Source: an uncultured Campylobacter sp. (GTDB lineage Bacteria > Campylobacterota > Campylobacteria > Campylobacterales > Campylobacteraceae). From it: a stretch of 32,141 nt of DNA. The notes below the pieces were generated by a model that was not told the DNA's origin, ran no database searches, and saw nothing but the letters and a program-made list of their open reading frames with translations. A program made the position numbers and the translations under genes. The stretch is taken from contig NZ_CALHVM010000044.1 in the NCBI RefSeq assembly GCF_938039205.1, forward strand, positions 1-32,141, given 5' to 3'. Shown in pieces: positions 1 to 7,381 of the stretch (position 1 is the first letter of the stretch; each line of letters starts with the position of its first letter).

Positions 1-82
1 CTCAATTCGTGAGCTCGAATTATACAAGCAATATGCTTAAAAGAAGCTGAAGGAATGAACCAAAATTGTATAATTTTTAAAT

Positions 83-760
83 TTATGGACGGTTTGCAAA
101 AGCAACCTGTACAAAACCGGTTTCAGGTGCTATAGTTATAGTTGCGGTTCTTCGTGCCGTAGTCAAAACTATTTGACAGTTTTGTCCATTGTAAACCAAC
201 CTATTATAACCCCTAGTTGCACCACCGCCATTAGGAGTACTTACACTTCTCATAGGTCTTCCAAATTCATCAAAAGATAAAGTCTGCAGACCAGCCTGTC
301 CACACACACCGCGAAATTGAACATTAGTTATTCCAAAATTTGTCGTCAAATTATATTTATTGCTGACATTTGCGCAATCAGCACCCGCGATACCAGCCCA
401 TCCTGAACTCATAAATTTACTCGGATCTAATGAATCTCTTGCAACTTCGTTTGCCGAATTTAAATTACCTGTCGTATTTCCATCGTCATGGTATACGCTA
501 TATCTCCATTCGTTTGCACCCCCGCAAAATGCAGCCTGAGTAAAAGTTATGCTCCATCTCCTTCTAAACCAGTTGGCATCAGTAGGGTCAAATTTGCTAT
601 CCTGCATAGCTAGGTGCTGAGTATAGCGGATATGCGACATAACTTGATCGGCAGCTTCGGCGATATGATCATCGTTGATTCTTGGTAGCGCAGCGGCGGC
701 TATTATTCCTATTACTACAATCACAACAACAAGCTCTAGCATAGTAAAGGCTTTTTTCAT
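83..760 (-). CDS. Type II secretion/type IV pilus-like pseudopilin (prepilin N-terminal methylation domain)
   Basis: The 225-residue product opens with MKKAFTMLELVVVIVVIG, a class III prepilin leader: a short basic stretch, cleavage expected between Ala4 and Phe5, Glu at mature position +5, then a hydrophobic helix. Ala instead of Gly before the cut is, as I recall, common in Campylobacterales pseudopilins. The rest is a soluble head with four cysteines in two halves (FCGG, DCAN, GVCG, NCQI), which could form two disulfides. The protein should be cleaved by a prepilin peptidase and assembled in the inner membrane as a minor (pseudo)pilin. An AGGGGA ribosome site precedes the ATG. It lies 12 bases after the upstream glycosyltransferase and is probably the last gene of that transcript. 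The gene looks AT-richer, with fewer AAATTT words, than its neighbours. The class is sure; which secretion or competence machine it serves is unknown. Confidence 0.85.
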   Translation of the reverse strand: MKKAFTMLELVVVIVVIGIIAAAALPRINDDHIAEAADQVMSHIRYTQHLAMQDSKFDPTDANWFRRRWSITFTQAAFCGGANEWRYSVYHDDGNTTGNLNSANEVARDSLDPSKFMSSGWAGIAGADCANVSNKYNLTTNFGITNVQFRGVCGQAGLQTLSFDEFGRPMRSVSTPNGGGATRGYNRLVYNGQNCQIVLTTARRTATITIAPETGFVQVAFANRP

Positions 761-772
761 TAAATTTATCCC

Positions 773-1972
773 CTAATCATCTTTTATAATTTTAAAATTT
801 GCGATTTTTACGCCAAATTTATAGACCGCTATATTACCATAATTATCTTTCTGGTCCAAAATTACTAATCGCAAATTTGAGTCCGGCTGTGTATCTATGC
901 CGTAAAATTTAAGTCTCAAGGCTAGCTTTTTATCGTCTGTGAAAATTTTTTCCACACCTTCGTTTTCTAACTCCCTTGCAAGCTCTTTTGCTACGTGATA
1001 TCTGTAAACAAAATGCTTGGTCGGATTTTTTAGCACGCCGTAAAGCATTTCGTTAAAAAGCACAAACAAAAACCCAACGAGCAAAGAAACCACGGCAAAT
1101 GAAGCTAAAATTTTATACCCACGTCTAAACATCGGTAGTCTCACGCGGTACGAGCTAAAAAATACCCGAACCAAAATCGGTACGGAAATAATGCAAAAAG
1201 GCAGGTAGTTTTCGAGCTCTAAGCGCTGTCTGATAGATAAAACCAAGCAAAATAAAAACGCCGTTATACAAACGAACCAGAGTAAATTTTTAGCCTCTTT
1301 TATCCAAATTCTATACATAGCATATACGAAATAAATGAAAATAAGAGGCGAAAATACGGCGGCAAAGATGCTTACGGTATCAAGCAAATGACCGCTAGGC
1401 TTGCCGCCGGAGTTAAATCCATAAAGATAAAAACAAAGCGCGAAAAGTAGCGCCGAGGTCCACGCCATCTTAGCGTCGCGCCTATAAACGCCGAATGCAA
1501 AAATAGCCGAAAAATAAACCAAAAATGCGCCGCTAATAAAAGGCAACACACATAAAAGCGCGTAAAAAGCTAGCATTTTGCGCAGCTGATAAAGATAAAT
1601 ACTCAAAAGCGAGAGCGCGATTATGATGCCGGCGTCGTTTACCAAGATCGCCGACGCCATCGTCGCAGGAAGCAGTATAAACACGACCGCGCTTACTACT
1701 CGGTCAAATTTACGTTTTAAAATTTGCTTTGATACCTTGTAGAGTAGAGCGACGCTAAAAATGTGGCAAATAACAAAAGGAAGGCGCAAAGCATAGTCGT
1801 TTTGTCCGAAAATCTCAACCGAAGCTCTAGCCAAAACGGCTGAAATTTTAGGCGAGTTATAAAACGCATCCGCCTCGTAGTAGCTAATGCTAAGCGTGCT
1901 AATCGCATACGATAAAAAACAAAAATCTATAAGGCAGATGATAAAAAGTAAAAACGTTTCCGAGCGTAGCAT
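773..1972 (-). CDS. Multi-pass membrane glycosyltransferase, ArnT/PMT (GT39)-like
   Basis: About 399 residues with many hydrophobic helices. Near the N-terminus there is a long periplasmic-type stretch (YYEADAFYNSPK, then RLPF) resembling the first loop of GT39/PMT_2 lipid-linked sugar transferases, where an acidic residue in this loop is catalytic. Such enzymes move a sugar from a polyprenyl-phosphate carrier to lipid A, protein or glycan on the outer face of the inner membrane. The acceptor cannot be told here. The start is ambiguous. The ATG at 1972 places the first helix right after MLRSET, as usual in the family, but has no clear ribosome site. A GTG at 2020, preceded by GAGG, would add 16 residues and overlap the phosphoribosyltransferase gene by 34 bases. 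The next gene encodes a pseudopilin, so a glycosylation link is possible but unproven. Confidence 0.75.
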   Translation of the reverse strand: MLRSETFLLFIICLIDFCFLSYAISTLSISYYEADAFYNSPKISAVLARASVEIFGQNDYALRLPFVICHIFSVALLYKVSKQILKRKFDRVVSAVVFILLPATMASAILVNDAGIIIALSLLSIYLYQLRKMLAFYALLCVLPFISGAFLVYFSAIFAFGVYRRDAKMAWTSALLFALCFYLYGFNSGGKPSGHLLDTVSIFAAVFSPLIFIYFVYAMYRIWIKEAKNLLWFVCITAFLFCLVLSIRQRLELENYLPFCIISVPILVRVFFSSYRVRLPMFRRGYKILASFAVVSLLVGFLFVLFNEMLYGVLKNPTKHFVYRYHVAKELARELENEGVEKIFTDDKKLALRLKFYGIDTQPDSNLRLVILDQKDNYGNIAVYKFGVKIANFKIIKDD

Positions 1973-1986
1973 GCTAAATTTAGGGC

Positions 1987-2427
1987 TTAAATTTGCTCTT
2001 CCCAGAAAAACTCTATCCACTCGTGCGCCTCTTTTACCGTAAAGTCGGGCAACAAAAGCGCTTTTTGTTTATAAAAGATAGTCGCGATCTTTAGCTTAAT
2101 ATGCGGGAAGCGTTTTAAAAGCTCTTGCTTGATAGCTATCATGCTCTCGCCCGTATCAATCATATCGTCCACTATCAAAATTTTATTAAATTTAGATAGA
2201 TCAGGGATGTTAAAGATATCGATGGTGTCGAGCTTTTTAGTCTCTTCGTAGTGGATTGAGTTTAGCGTAAAAAGATTGCGGTTATTTAACAGGCTTGCTA
2301 AAAAGTGCCCCAAAGTAAGCCCGCCGCGAGCGATTGCCAAAATCACCTCGGGCCCAAAGTTTTCTTTGATATCTTGCGCCATTATTTTTACGTCTTTATG
2401 AAATTCCTCGAATGGATACTTCAGCAT
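1987..2427 (-). CDS. Purine phosphoribosyltransferase (Gpt/xanthine-hypoxanthine type)
   Basis: A 146-residue type I phosphoribosyltransferase. The PRPP-binding loop ILIVDDMIDTGES (residues about 84-95) has the paired acidic residues and the TG turn of the family, and ARGGLTLG (about 33-40) matches the pyrophosphate-binding loop. Length and hydrophobic C-terminus (EWIEFFWEE) resemble Gpt/XPRT-like purine enzymes, which join hypoxanthine, xanthine or guanine to PRPP to give the nucleotide. It sits 9 bases after a purine permease gene and in the same string as mqnE, so it most likely traps purine bases entering through that permease or released in the cell. I recall the same neighbourhood in C. 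jejuni (Cj1368-Cj1370). The exact base preference cannot be read from the sequence. Confidence 0.85.
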   Translation of the reverse strand: MLKYPFEEFHKDVKIMAQDIKENFGPEVILAIARGGLTLGHFLASLLNNRNLFTLNSIHYEETKKLDTIDIFNIPDLSKFNKILIVDDMIDTGESMIAIKQELLKRFPHIKLKIATIFYKQKALLLPDFTVKEAHEWIEFFWEEQI

Positions 2428-2436
2428 ATTCTCTCC

Positions 2437-3729
2437 TTAATGCACTAAAAATACTATGAAACTAATGAGCGCAAGCACGATGACGCCGATATTTACGTAT
2501 TCCCACTCGCGCCTCATGATACGAACCAGCAAATACGCCATAAATCCAAACGAAAGTCCAGTCGTGATCGAGTACGTAAGCGGCATCAAAATAACTATCA
2601 AAAATGTCGATACGGCTATAGCCGGATCTTTAAAATTTATATTTCCAAGCTCGCTAAACATCAGCACGCCCACCATCACGAGTATCGGATATATCGCGTT
2701 TGAAGGGATGGCTTTAAAAAGCGGCAGCATAAAAATCGTAAGCACGAAAAATAGTCCGCAAAATACCGCCGTTAGTCCCGTCTTGCCGCCCTCTTCTACG
2801 CCGCTAGCGCTCTCGGCAAACGACGTCGTAGTGCTAACGCCTACTAACGAGCCGGCTACCGTAGCTACCGCATCGGCTTCGAGGGTTTTTTCTAGTTTTT
2901 CGACGCCTTTTTGGTTGCTCTCGTCAAAGATTCCCGCCCTATTTCCCACGCCAGCTAGCGTGCCGATAGAGTCGAAAAGATCGGTTACGAAAAATGTAAC
3001 GATCACCGGAAGCAGCGCGAAAGATAGCGCGCCCATGATATCAAGCTCTAAAAATATTGGCGAGATCGAAGCCGGTAGCGAGATAAATTCTTTCGGATAC
3101 GGCGCGATACCAAAAATCCAAGCGACCACCGAGGTCGTAAATACAGCGATGATAAAGGCGCCCTTAACCTTCCACGCCCAAAAAAGTATAACGAAAAATA
3201 GTCCCACAAAGCCCAAAATAACGTTTGGATCTTTTAAATTTCCAAGTCCGACCAGCACGGCGTCGTTATTTACGACTACGCCCATTTGCTGAAGCCCCAC
3301 AAAGGCGATAAAGGCGCCTATGCCCGCGCTTATCGAGCGTCTGACGTCATCGGGGATTGATTTTAAGACCCAGATTCTAAAATTTGTAAAAGATAGCACG
3401 ACGAAAATTATACCCGAGATGAAAACTACGCCCAGAGCCGTCTGCCACGGTATTTGCATACCAAGCACCAGACCAAAGGTAAAATACGCGTTTAGTCCCA
3501 TTCCCACGCTCATGGCCACCGGCGTGTTCGCCCATATACCGTTTAGCACGGTAGCGATCACCGTGATGAGCGCTGTAGCCGTGATGAGTGCGTCCATCGG
3601 CATACCCGTTTTGCTCATGATTATCGCGTTTACCGGCACGATGTACATCATCGTTAAAAAGGTCGTGAGCCCCGCGCTAAACTCGGTCTTTACGCTAGTG
3701 CCGTTTTGCTTGAGTTTAAAAAAATCCAA
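2437..3729 (-). CDS. NCS2-family purine permease (AzgA/PbuG/GhxP type)
   Basis: A 430-residue membrane protein with around a dozen hydrophobic segments. The N-terminal FFKL start, the TTFLTMMYIVPVN segment and MSVGMGLNAYFTF (about residues 73-85) are typical of the AzgA branch of nucleobase/cation symporters; VTDLFDSIGTLAGVG in the middle is the other family signature. These carriers import hypoxanthine, guanine or adenine by proton symport. The gene starts 10 bases after the mqnE stop and is followed 9 bases later by a purine phosphoribosyltransferase, giving an uptake-and-trap pair. The length is normal and no damage is visible. A long opposite-strand open frame here is only a shadow of this gene. 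Confidence 0.9.
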   Translation of the reverse strand: MDFFKLKQNGTSVKTEFSAGLTTFLTMMYIVPVNAIIMSKTGMPMDALITATALITVIATVLNGIWANTPVAMSVGMGLNAYFTFGLVLGMQIPWQTALGVVFISGIIFVVLSFTNFRIWVLKSIPDDVRRSISAGIGAFIAFVGLQQMGVVVNNDAVLVGLGNLKDPNVILGFVGLFFVILFWAWKVKGAFIIAVFTTSVVAWIFGIAPYPKEFISLPASISPIFLELDIMGALSFALLPVIVTFFVTDLFDSIGTLAGVGNRAGIFDESNQKGVEKLEKTLEADAVATVAGSLVGVSTTTSFAESASGVEEGGKTGLTAVFCGLFFVLTIFMLPLFKAIPSNAIYPILVMVGVLMFSELGNINFKDPAIAVSTFLIVILMPLTYSITTGLSFGFMAYLLVRIMRREWEYVNIGVIVLALISFIVFLVH

Positions 3730-3739
3730 TTCCGCCTCC

Positions 3740-4810
3740 TTAGTTATCGTAAATTTTTAGTTCGTTGTATAAGCTATCTCGCTCGACGGGGACAAATCCC
3801 GACGTCTGAATGAGATCGGTAAAATTTCTAAGACTCATACCGCTTGCCGATTTCGCTCCAGCCGCGCTTTGGATACTCTCTTTTTCTATCGTGCCGTCTA
3901 AATCATCAGCGCCAAATTCCTGCGCGACCATCGCTAAATTTATAGTCGAGGTCGCCCAGTACGCCTTTATGTGCGCGACATTATCAAGCACCAGGCGCGA
4001 TATCGCAAATGTTTTTAAAATTTCGGCCGAGCCGGGATAGTTTTCCACTTTTAGATAGTTATTGTCGCGCTGATAAACAAGCGGGATAAAGGCGTTAAAT
4101 CCGCCCGTTGTATCCTGTAAACCTCGAATCCTTAGCATATGATCGATGCGGTTTTGCCTGCTTTCTACGTGGCCAAACAGCATCGTAGCGTTACTTTCTC
4201 TGCCTTTTTCGTGCCAAAGACGGTGGATTTTGAGCCAGTTTTCCGAGCTCACCTTGCCTTTGCAGATTTTACGTCTAACCTCTTCGTCAAAGATCTCCGC
4301 TCCGCCGCCAGGCATGCTATCCACGCCGTATTCAAGCATCTTTTCCACGACTTCTTCGTAGCTAAGGCTGTGTTTTCGCGAGAGGAAATCAACCTCCGCC
4401 GCAGTTAGCGCTTTGACGTGGATTTGCGGGTATTTTTCTTTTATTTTTTTAAAAATTTCCAAATACCACTGCCATGAGGTATCGGGGTTGTGCGCAGAGA
4501 CGATATGTATCTCTTTTGCGCCGCCGGCGACGCTTTTTTCGACGATTTCTAGTATTTCATCGTGGCTCATCGTGTATGGGTTTGGATTTTTGCGGTTTGC
4601 CGAAAATGCGCAAAATTTACACACGTCCGCGCAGATATTGGTAGGATTTATGTGGCGATTTACGTTAAAAAATACCTTTTTACCGTGCAGTTTTTGCCGT
4701 TTGGCGTTTGCGAATTTACCCAGCGTAAAAAGGTCTAGGTCGTACAAGCCGGCGCATTCGTCCGCGTCCAGACGTTCGCCGCTTTGGAGTTTTTCTATTA
4801 AATTTGTCAA
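3740..4810 (-). CDS. mqnE: Aminodeoxyfutalosine synthase MqnE (radical SAM)
   Basis: A 356-residue radical SAM enzyme of the futalosine menaquinone pathway. The CADVCKFC motif (Cys60, Cys64, Cys67) binds the 4Fe-4S cluster that cleaves SAM. HIVSAHNPD and MPGGGAEIFDEEVR are signatures shared by MqnE and related MqnC/CofH enzymes; the overall pattern fits MqnE best. It joins the 3-carboxyvinyloxybenzoate precursor to the adenosyl radical to form 6-amino-6-deoxyfutalosine; later steps release adenine. Translation probably starts at TTG (4810) with GGAA upstream, and a TATAAT lies at 4842-4847 on the minus strand. It is the first gene of a minus-strand string continuing into the purine permease and phosphoribosyltransferase. 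Menaquinone made by this route is the expected electron donor for PsrABC in this window. Confidence 0.9.
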   Translation of the reverse strand: MTNLIEKLQSGERLDADECAGLYDLDLFTLGKFANAKRQKLHGKKVFFNVNRHINPTNICADVCKFCAFSANRKNPNPYTMSHDEILEIVEKSVAGGAKEIHIVSAHNPDTSWQWYLEIFKKIKEKYPQIHVKALTAAEVDFLSRKHSLSYEEVVEKMLEYGVDSMPGGGAEIFDEEVRRKICKGKVSSENWLKIHRLWHEKGRESNATMLFGHVESRQNRIDHMLRIRGLQDTTGGFNAFIPLVYQRDNNYLKVENYPGSAEILKTFAISRLVLDNVAHIKAYWATSTINLAMVAQEFGADDLDGTIEKESIQSAAGAKSASGMSLRNFTDLIQTSGFVPVERDSLYNELKIYDN

Positions 4811-4841
4811 ATTTTATTCCGAAAATAGATATTAAACGGCG

Positions 4842-4847
4842 ATTATA
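4842..4847 (-). promoter_or_regulatory. Probable -10 box for the mqnE gene string
   Basis: A perfect TATAAT on the minus strand, about 32 bases before the mqnE TTG start. No clear -35 is visible, as usual for sigma-70 promoters in Campylobacter. Position and sequence fit, but transcription was not measured. Confidence 0.45.
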
Positions 4848-4890
4848 TGTTAAAAAAGCTTTGTTTTTGCAAAATTTTAGTATCATCGGA

Positions 4891-4896
4891 TAAAAT
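4891..4896 (+). promoter_or_regulatory. Possible -10 box for the GlnD-like/glmS pair
   Basis: TAAAAT lies 26 bases before the GTG start at 4923, in the spacer between the divergent mqnE and GlnD-like genes. One mismatch to TATAAT and no visible -35, so this is a candidate only. Confidence 0.3.
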
Positions 4897-4922
4897 TTAC
4901 ACAAAAAGACGGCGGTAAAAAA

Positions 4923-7379
4923 GTGGCTTTAAAAGGAAATTTAAGCGGCGTTTTGGGCGGCGCAAATTTGGCCTCGCAGCTAAAAAAGCTTCAGGGCAAG
5001 GGCTTTGCAAATTTCATCGCAAAGCAAAGCGACGAGCTCATAAAAGCTCTATGCGCGCGGGTTTTGGACGAGATTTTCGCGGACTTTAACCCGGACGTAG
5101 ATTTTATCCCGTTTTGCGTCATCGCTACCGAAAAATACGCCGACAACCTCATCTCCACAAGCTCGGTTTTAGAGATTTTAATCGTCTTTAAAGAGAACGC
5201 GGGCTTTAACGTCAAATTTATACTAAAAAAGCTAGTCGCCGCGCTTGAGAGCTCAAATTTAAAGCTAAATATCAAAATTTGCGAGCTGGACGAGATTTTC
5301 GAAGCGCACAAAAACGACCACAAAGCAAAGGCCGCATTTAGCCGTATCCGCTACATCTGCGGCTCGCGTACGCTCTACAAAGCCGCTCGCTCACAGATCT
5401 ACGAAACGCGCGAGTTTAACGCACAGGAAAATCTCAAATTTTACGCCAAAAATCTGAGCGCCTTTAACGATATCCCAAACATAAAGCAAGAACCTGATCT
5501 AAAAAACGATCTAGGCGGCACGAACGACATCTACTATCTAAACTGCGCCCTAAACGGCTTTGAAAACGAGATCAGCATGCGCTCGCAGGCTCTAAAATTT
5601 ATCGACGAAAAGGAGCTTAGTGCGCTAAATTTGGCGACAGATTTTATCCTTTGCGTAAAATCGGCGCAAAATTTAACCCTAGGCTCGGACGTTTTTGCCC
5701 CCGCAAAGCTAAACGAGATCACCGCGCTCATGCAAACCAAGTCCAAAAAAACGCAAGAAAATAGCAGCGTCATCTCGCAAAAGCTCTTTTCCTGCATGCA
5801 CTCAGTCGCGGTTTTTTCGCGCTATCTGGTTTCTAGCTTTTATAGGAGCAAATTTAAAAGCGAGGCGAAATTTAGCGAGCTGCGAGCCGCGCGGCTAAAA
5901 AATGGATTTTATAGGTTTGAAAATACGATTTATGTCCCGCTACACGTCCGCGCTAGGCCGCTAAATGCAGTGCTAAAACAGCTTTTGGCTCTCGGCGATG
6001 CGGAATATAAATTTGACGTCGGAACAATCTTTTACCTAAAACGCGCGCAAATCAGCAAAGAGGACGCCGAGGATTCGCTCGCGCTTTTTAGAAAAATTTT
6101 GATGCGAAACCACGCTCACTGCATTATCAAGGCACTTTTGGACGCGGAGATTTTGCCTGTTTTAGTTAAGCCGCTCGAACACGCCGTAAATTTGGCCGAA
6201 TTTGACGGCTATCATAAATTTAGCGTCGGCGAGCACTGCGTGCTAAGCGTCAAATTTGCCGAAAATATCAAAGATAAATTCATAAAATCGCTCTACGACG
6301 AGCTTTGCGTCGAGGGGCGAACGCTGCTAAAGCTAGCTTTGCTGCTACATGACGCAGGCAAGGGGCTAGGCGGCGATCACTCGGTCGTGGGCTCAAATAT
6401 CTTTCGCGCCTACGCCGCAAAGCTAAATTTGAGCGCAAAAGCCGTAAATATCGGCATTACGCTCGTGCGCTACCACACGCTGATGAACGACGTGGCAAAC
6501 CGCGAGGACATCTATGATCAGCGTACGATTTTTAGCTTTATCTCAAAGCTTGGCGACCCGCAAACGCTAAAACTCTCCTACATCGTCGCTTATTGCGTGA
6601 TAAACGCGACCGACGAAAAGCTCTATACGCCCTATCTGGCGCGACTTTTGCGCGAGCTTTACGGCATTTGTTTGCAAAGCTTTGAGGATGAAAATCTGCT
6701 TGATGAGGCTTCAAGGCGCGTAAAAAAGGAGCTCAGCATCAGGAGAAACGCTAAATTTGCGGCCTTAAGCGAAAATTTGAAAGAAAAAATTTTCGCTATC
6801 CGTTCAAATTTGCTCTTTGCTAAATACCAACCAGCAGATATCATCGCTATCGCTCAAGTCGCGCAAAGTGCGGATAAACTAAGCGTGCAAGTACAAAATC
6901 ACCAAAGCTTAAGCATCGAAATTTACGCGCAAAACTATCCGAATTTAGCCGTTTTGCTCTCGTCTTTGGCACACCTTGATCTTGGTTTTATGGAGATTTT
7001 CGAGCTGTTTGACGATAAATTTTACGTCAAGCTAGAGTTTAACAAAAACGTAAAATCAAGCGAACTAGAAACCCTAAAAAACCTCATCGAAATCTCGCTA
7101 AAAAGTGGCGCCTCAGCGCAGATAAATCGTCCGATAATACTAAAAGGCGAGCTAAATTTCGACCCAAACCACTCGCAAGAGTACGCAAAGCTGGGCATAA
7201 ACGCAAAAGATCAGCGCGGGCTGATGGCTTACGTATTGGGAGTTTTTAAGGAATTTGATGTAAAAATAGCCAACGCCAGAATCCAAACCGTAAAAAACAG
7301 GACGCGAAATTTGCTACTTATCGAAAAGCGCGAGGGCGTGGATCTGGGCGAAATTTTAAAATTATTAGAAAGCGAGTAA
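4923..7379 (+). CDS. GlnD-like HD/ACT protein with a degenerate nucleotidyltransferase domain
   Basis: 818 residues in GlnD (PII uridylyltransferase) order. In the N-terminal nucleotidyltransferase region the usual G-G-x-G-R and D-x-D residues are missing: residues about 80-88 read SSVLEILIV where SDIDLL is expected. The GGTNDIYYL stretch (about 198-206) matches GlnD's GGLRDI. YHKFSVGEHCV (430-440) and LLHDAGKG with GGDHS (about 474-486) form a complete HD phosphohydrolase site. The C-terminus (about 757-805, DQRGLMAYVLGVF) is an ACT domain; only one is obvious, where GlnD has two. Known GlnD senses glutamine through its ACT domains and modifies PII; here the transferase is probably dead and the hydrolase alive. 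The GTG start has a weak GGCGG upstream. The stop is two bases from glmS, so the two are surely co-transcribed. I recall a similar pair in C. jejuni (Cj1367-Cj1366). Confidence 0.8.
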   Translation: MALKGNLSGVLGGANLASQLKKLQGKGFANFIAKQSDELIKALCARVLDEIFADFNPDVDFIPFCVIATEKYADNLISTSSVLEILIVFKENAGFNVKFILKKLVAALESSNLKLNIKICELDEIFEAHKNDHKAKAAFSRIRYICGSRTLYKAARSQIYETREFNAQENLKFYAKNLSAFNDIPNIKQEPDLKNDLGGTNDIYYLNCALNGFENEISMRSQALKFIDEKELSALNLATDFILCVKSAQNLTLGSDVFAPAKLNEITALMQTKSKKTQENSSVISQKLFSCMHSVAVFSRYLVSSFYRSKFKSEAKFSELRAARLKNGFYRFENTIYVPLHVRARPLNAVLKQLLALGDAEYKFDVGTIFYLKRAQISKEDAEDSLALFRKILMRNHAHCIIKALLDAEILPVLVKPLEHAVNLAEFDGYHKFSVGEHCVLSVKFAENIKDKFIKSLYDELCVEGRTLLKLALLLHDAGKGLGGDHSVVGSNIFRAYAAKLNLSAKAVNIGITLVRYHTLMNDVANREDIYDQRTIFSFISKLGDPQTLKLSYIVAYCVINATDEKLYTPYLARLLRELYGICLQSFEDENLLDEASRRVKKELSIRRNAKFAALSENLKEKIFAIRSNLLFAKYQPADIIAIAQVAQSADKLSVQVQNHQSLSIEIYAQNYPNLAVLLSSLAHLDLGFMEIFELFDDKFYVKLEFNKNVKSSELETLKNLIEISLKSGASAQINRPIILKGELNFDPNHSQEYAKLGINAKDQRGLMAYVLGVFKEFDVKIANARIQTVKNRTRNLLLIEKREGVDLGEILKLLESE

Positions 7380-7381
7380 AC

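Noticed and set aside
1..82. Possible tRNA or gene end at the window start
   Set aside because: No cloverleaf or coding pattern; only AT-rich sequence after the pseudopilin stop.
2456..3292. 278-residue plus-strand open frame
   Set aside because: It lies wholly opposite the purine permease gene, which has clear family motifs; composition is a Ser/Thr-rich shadow.
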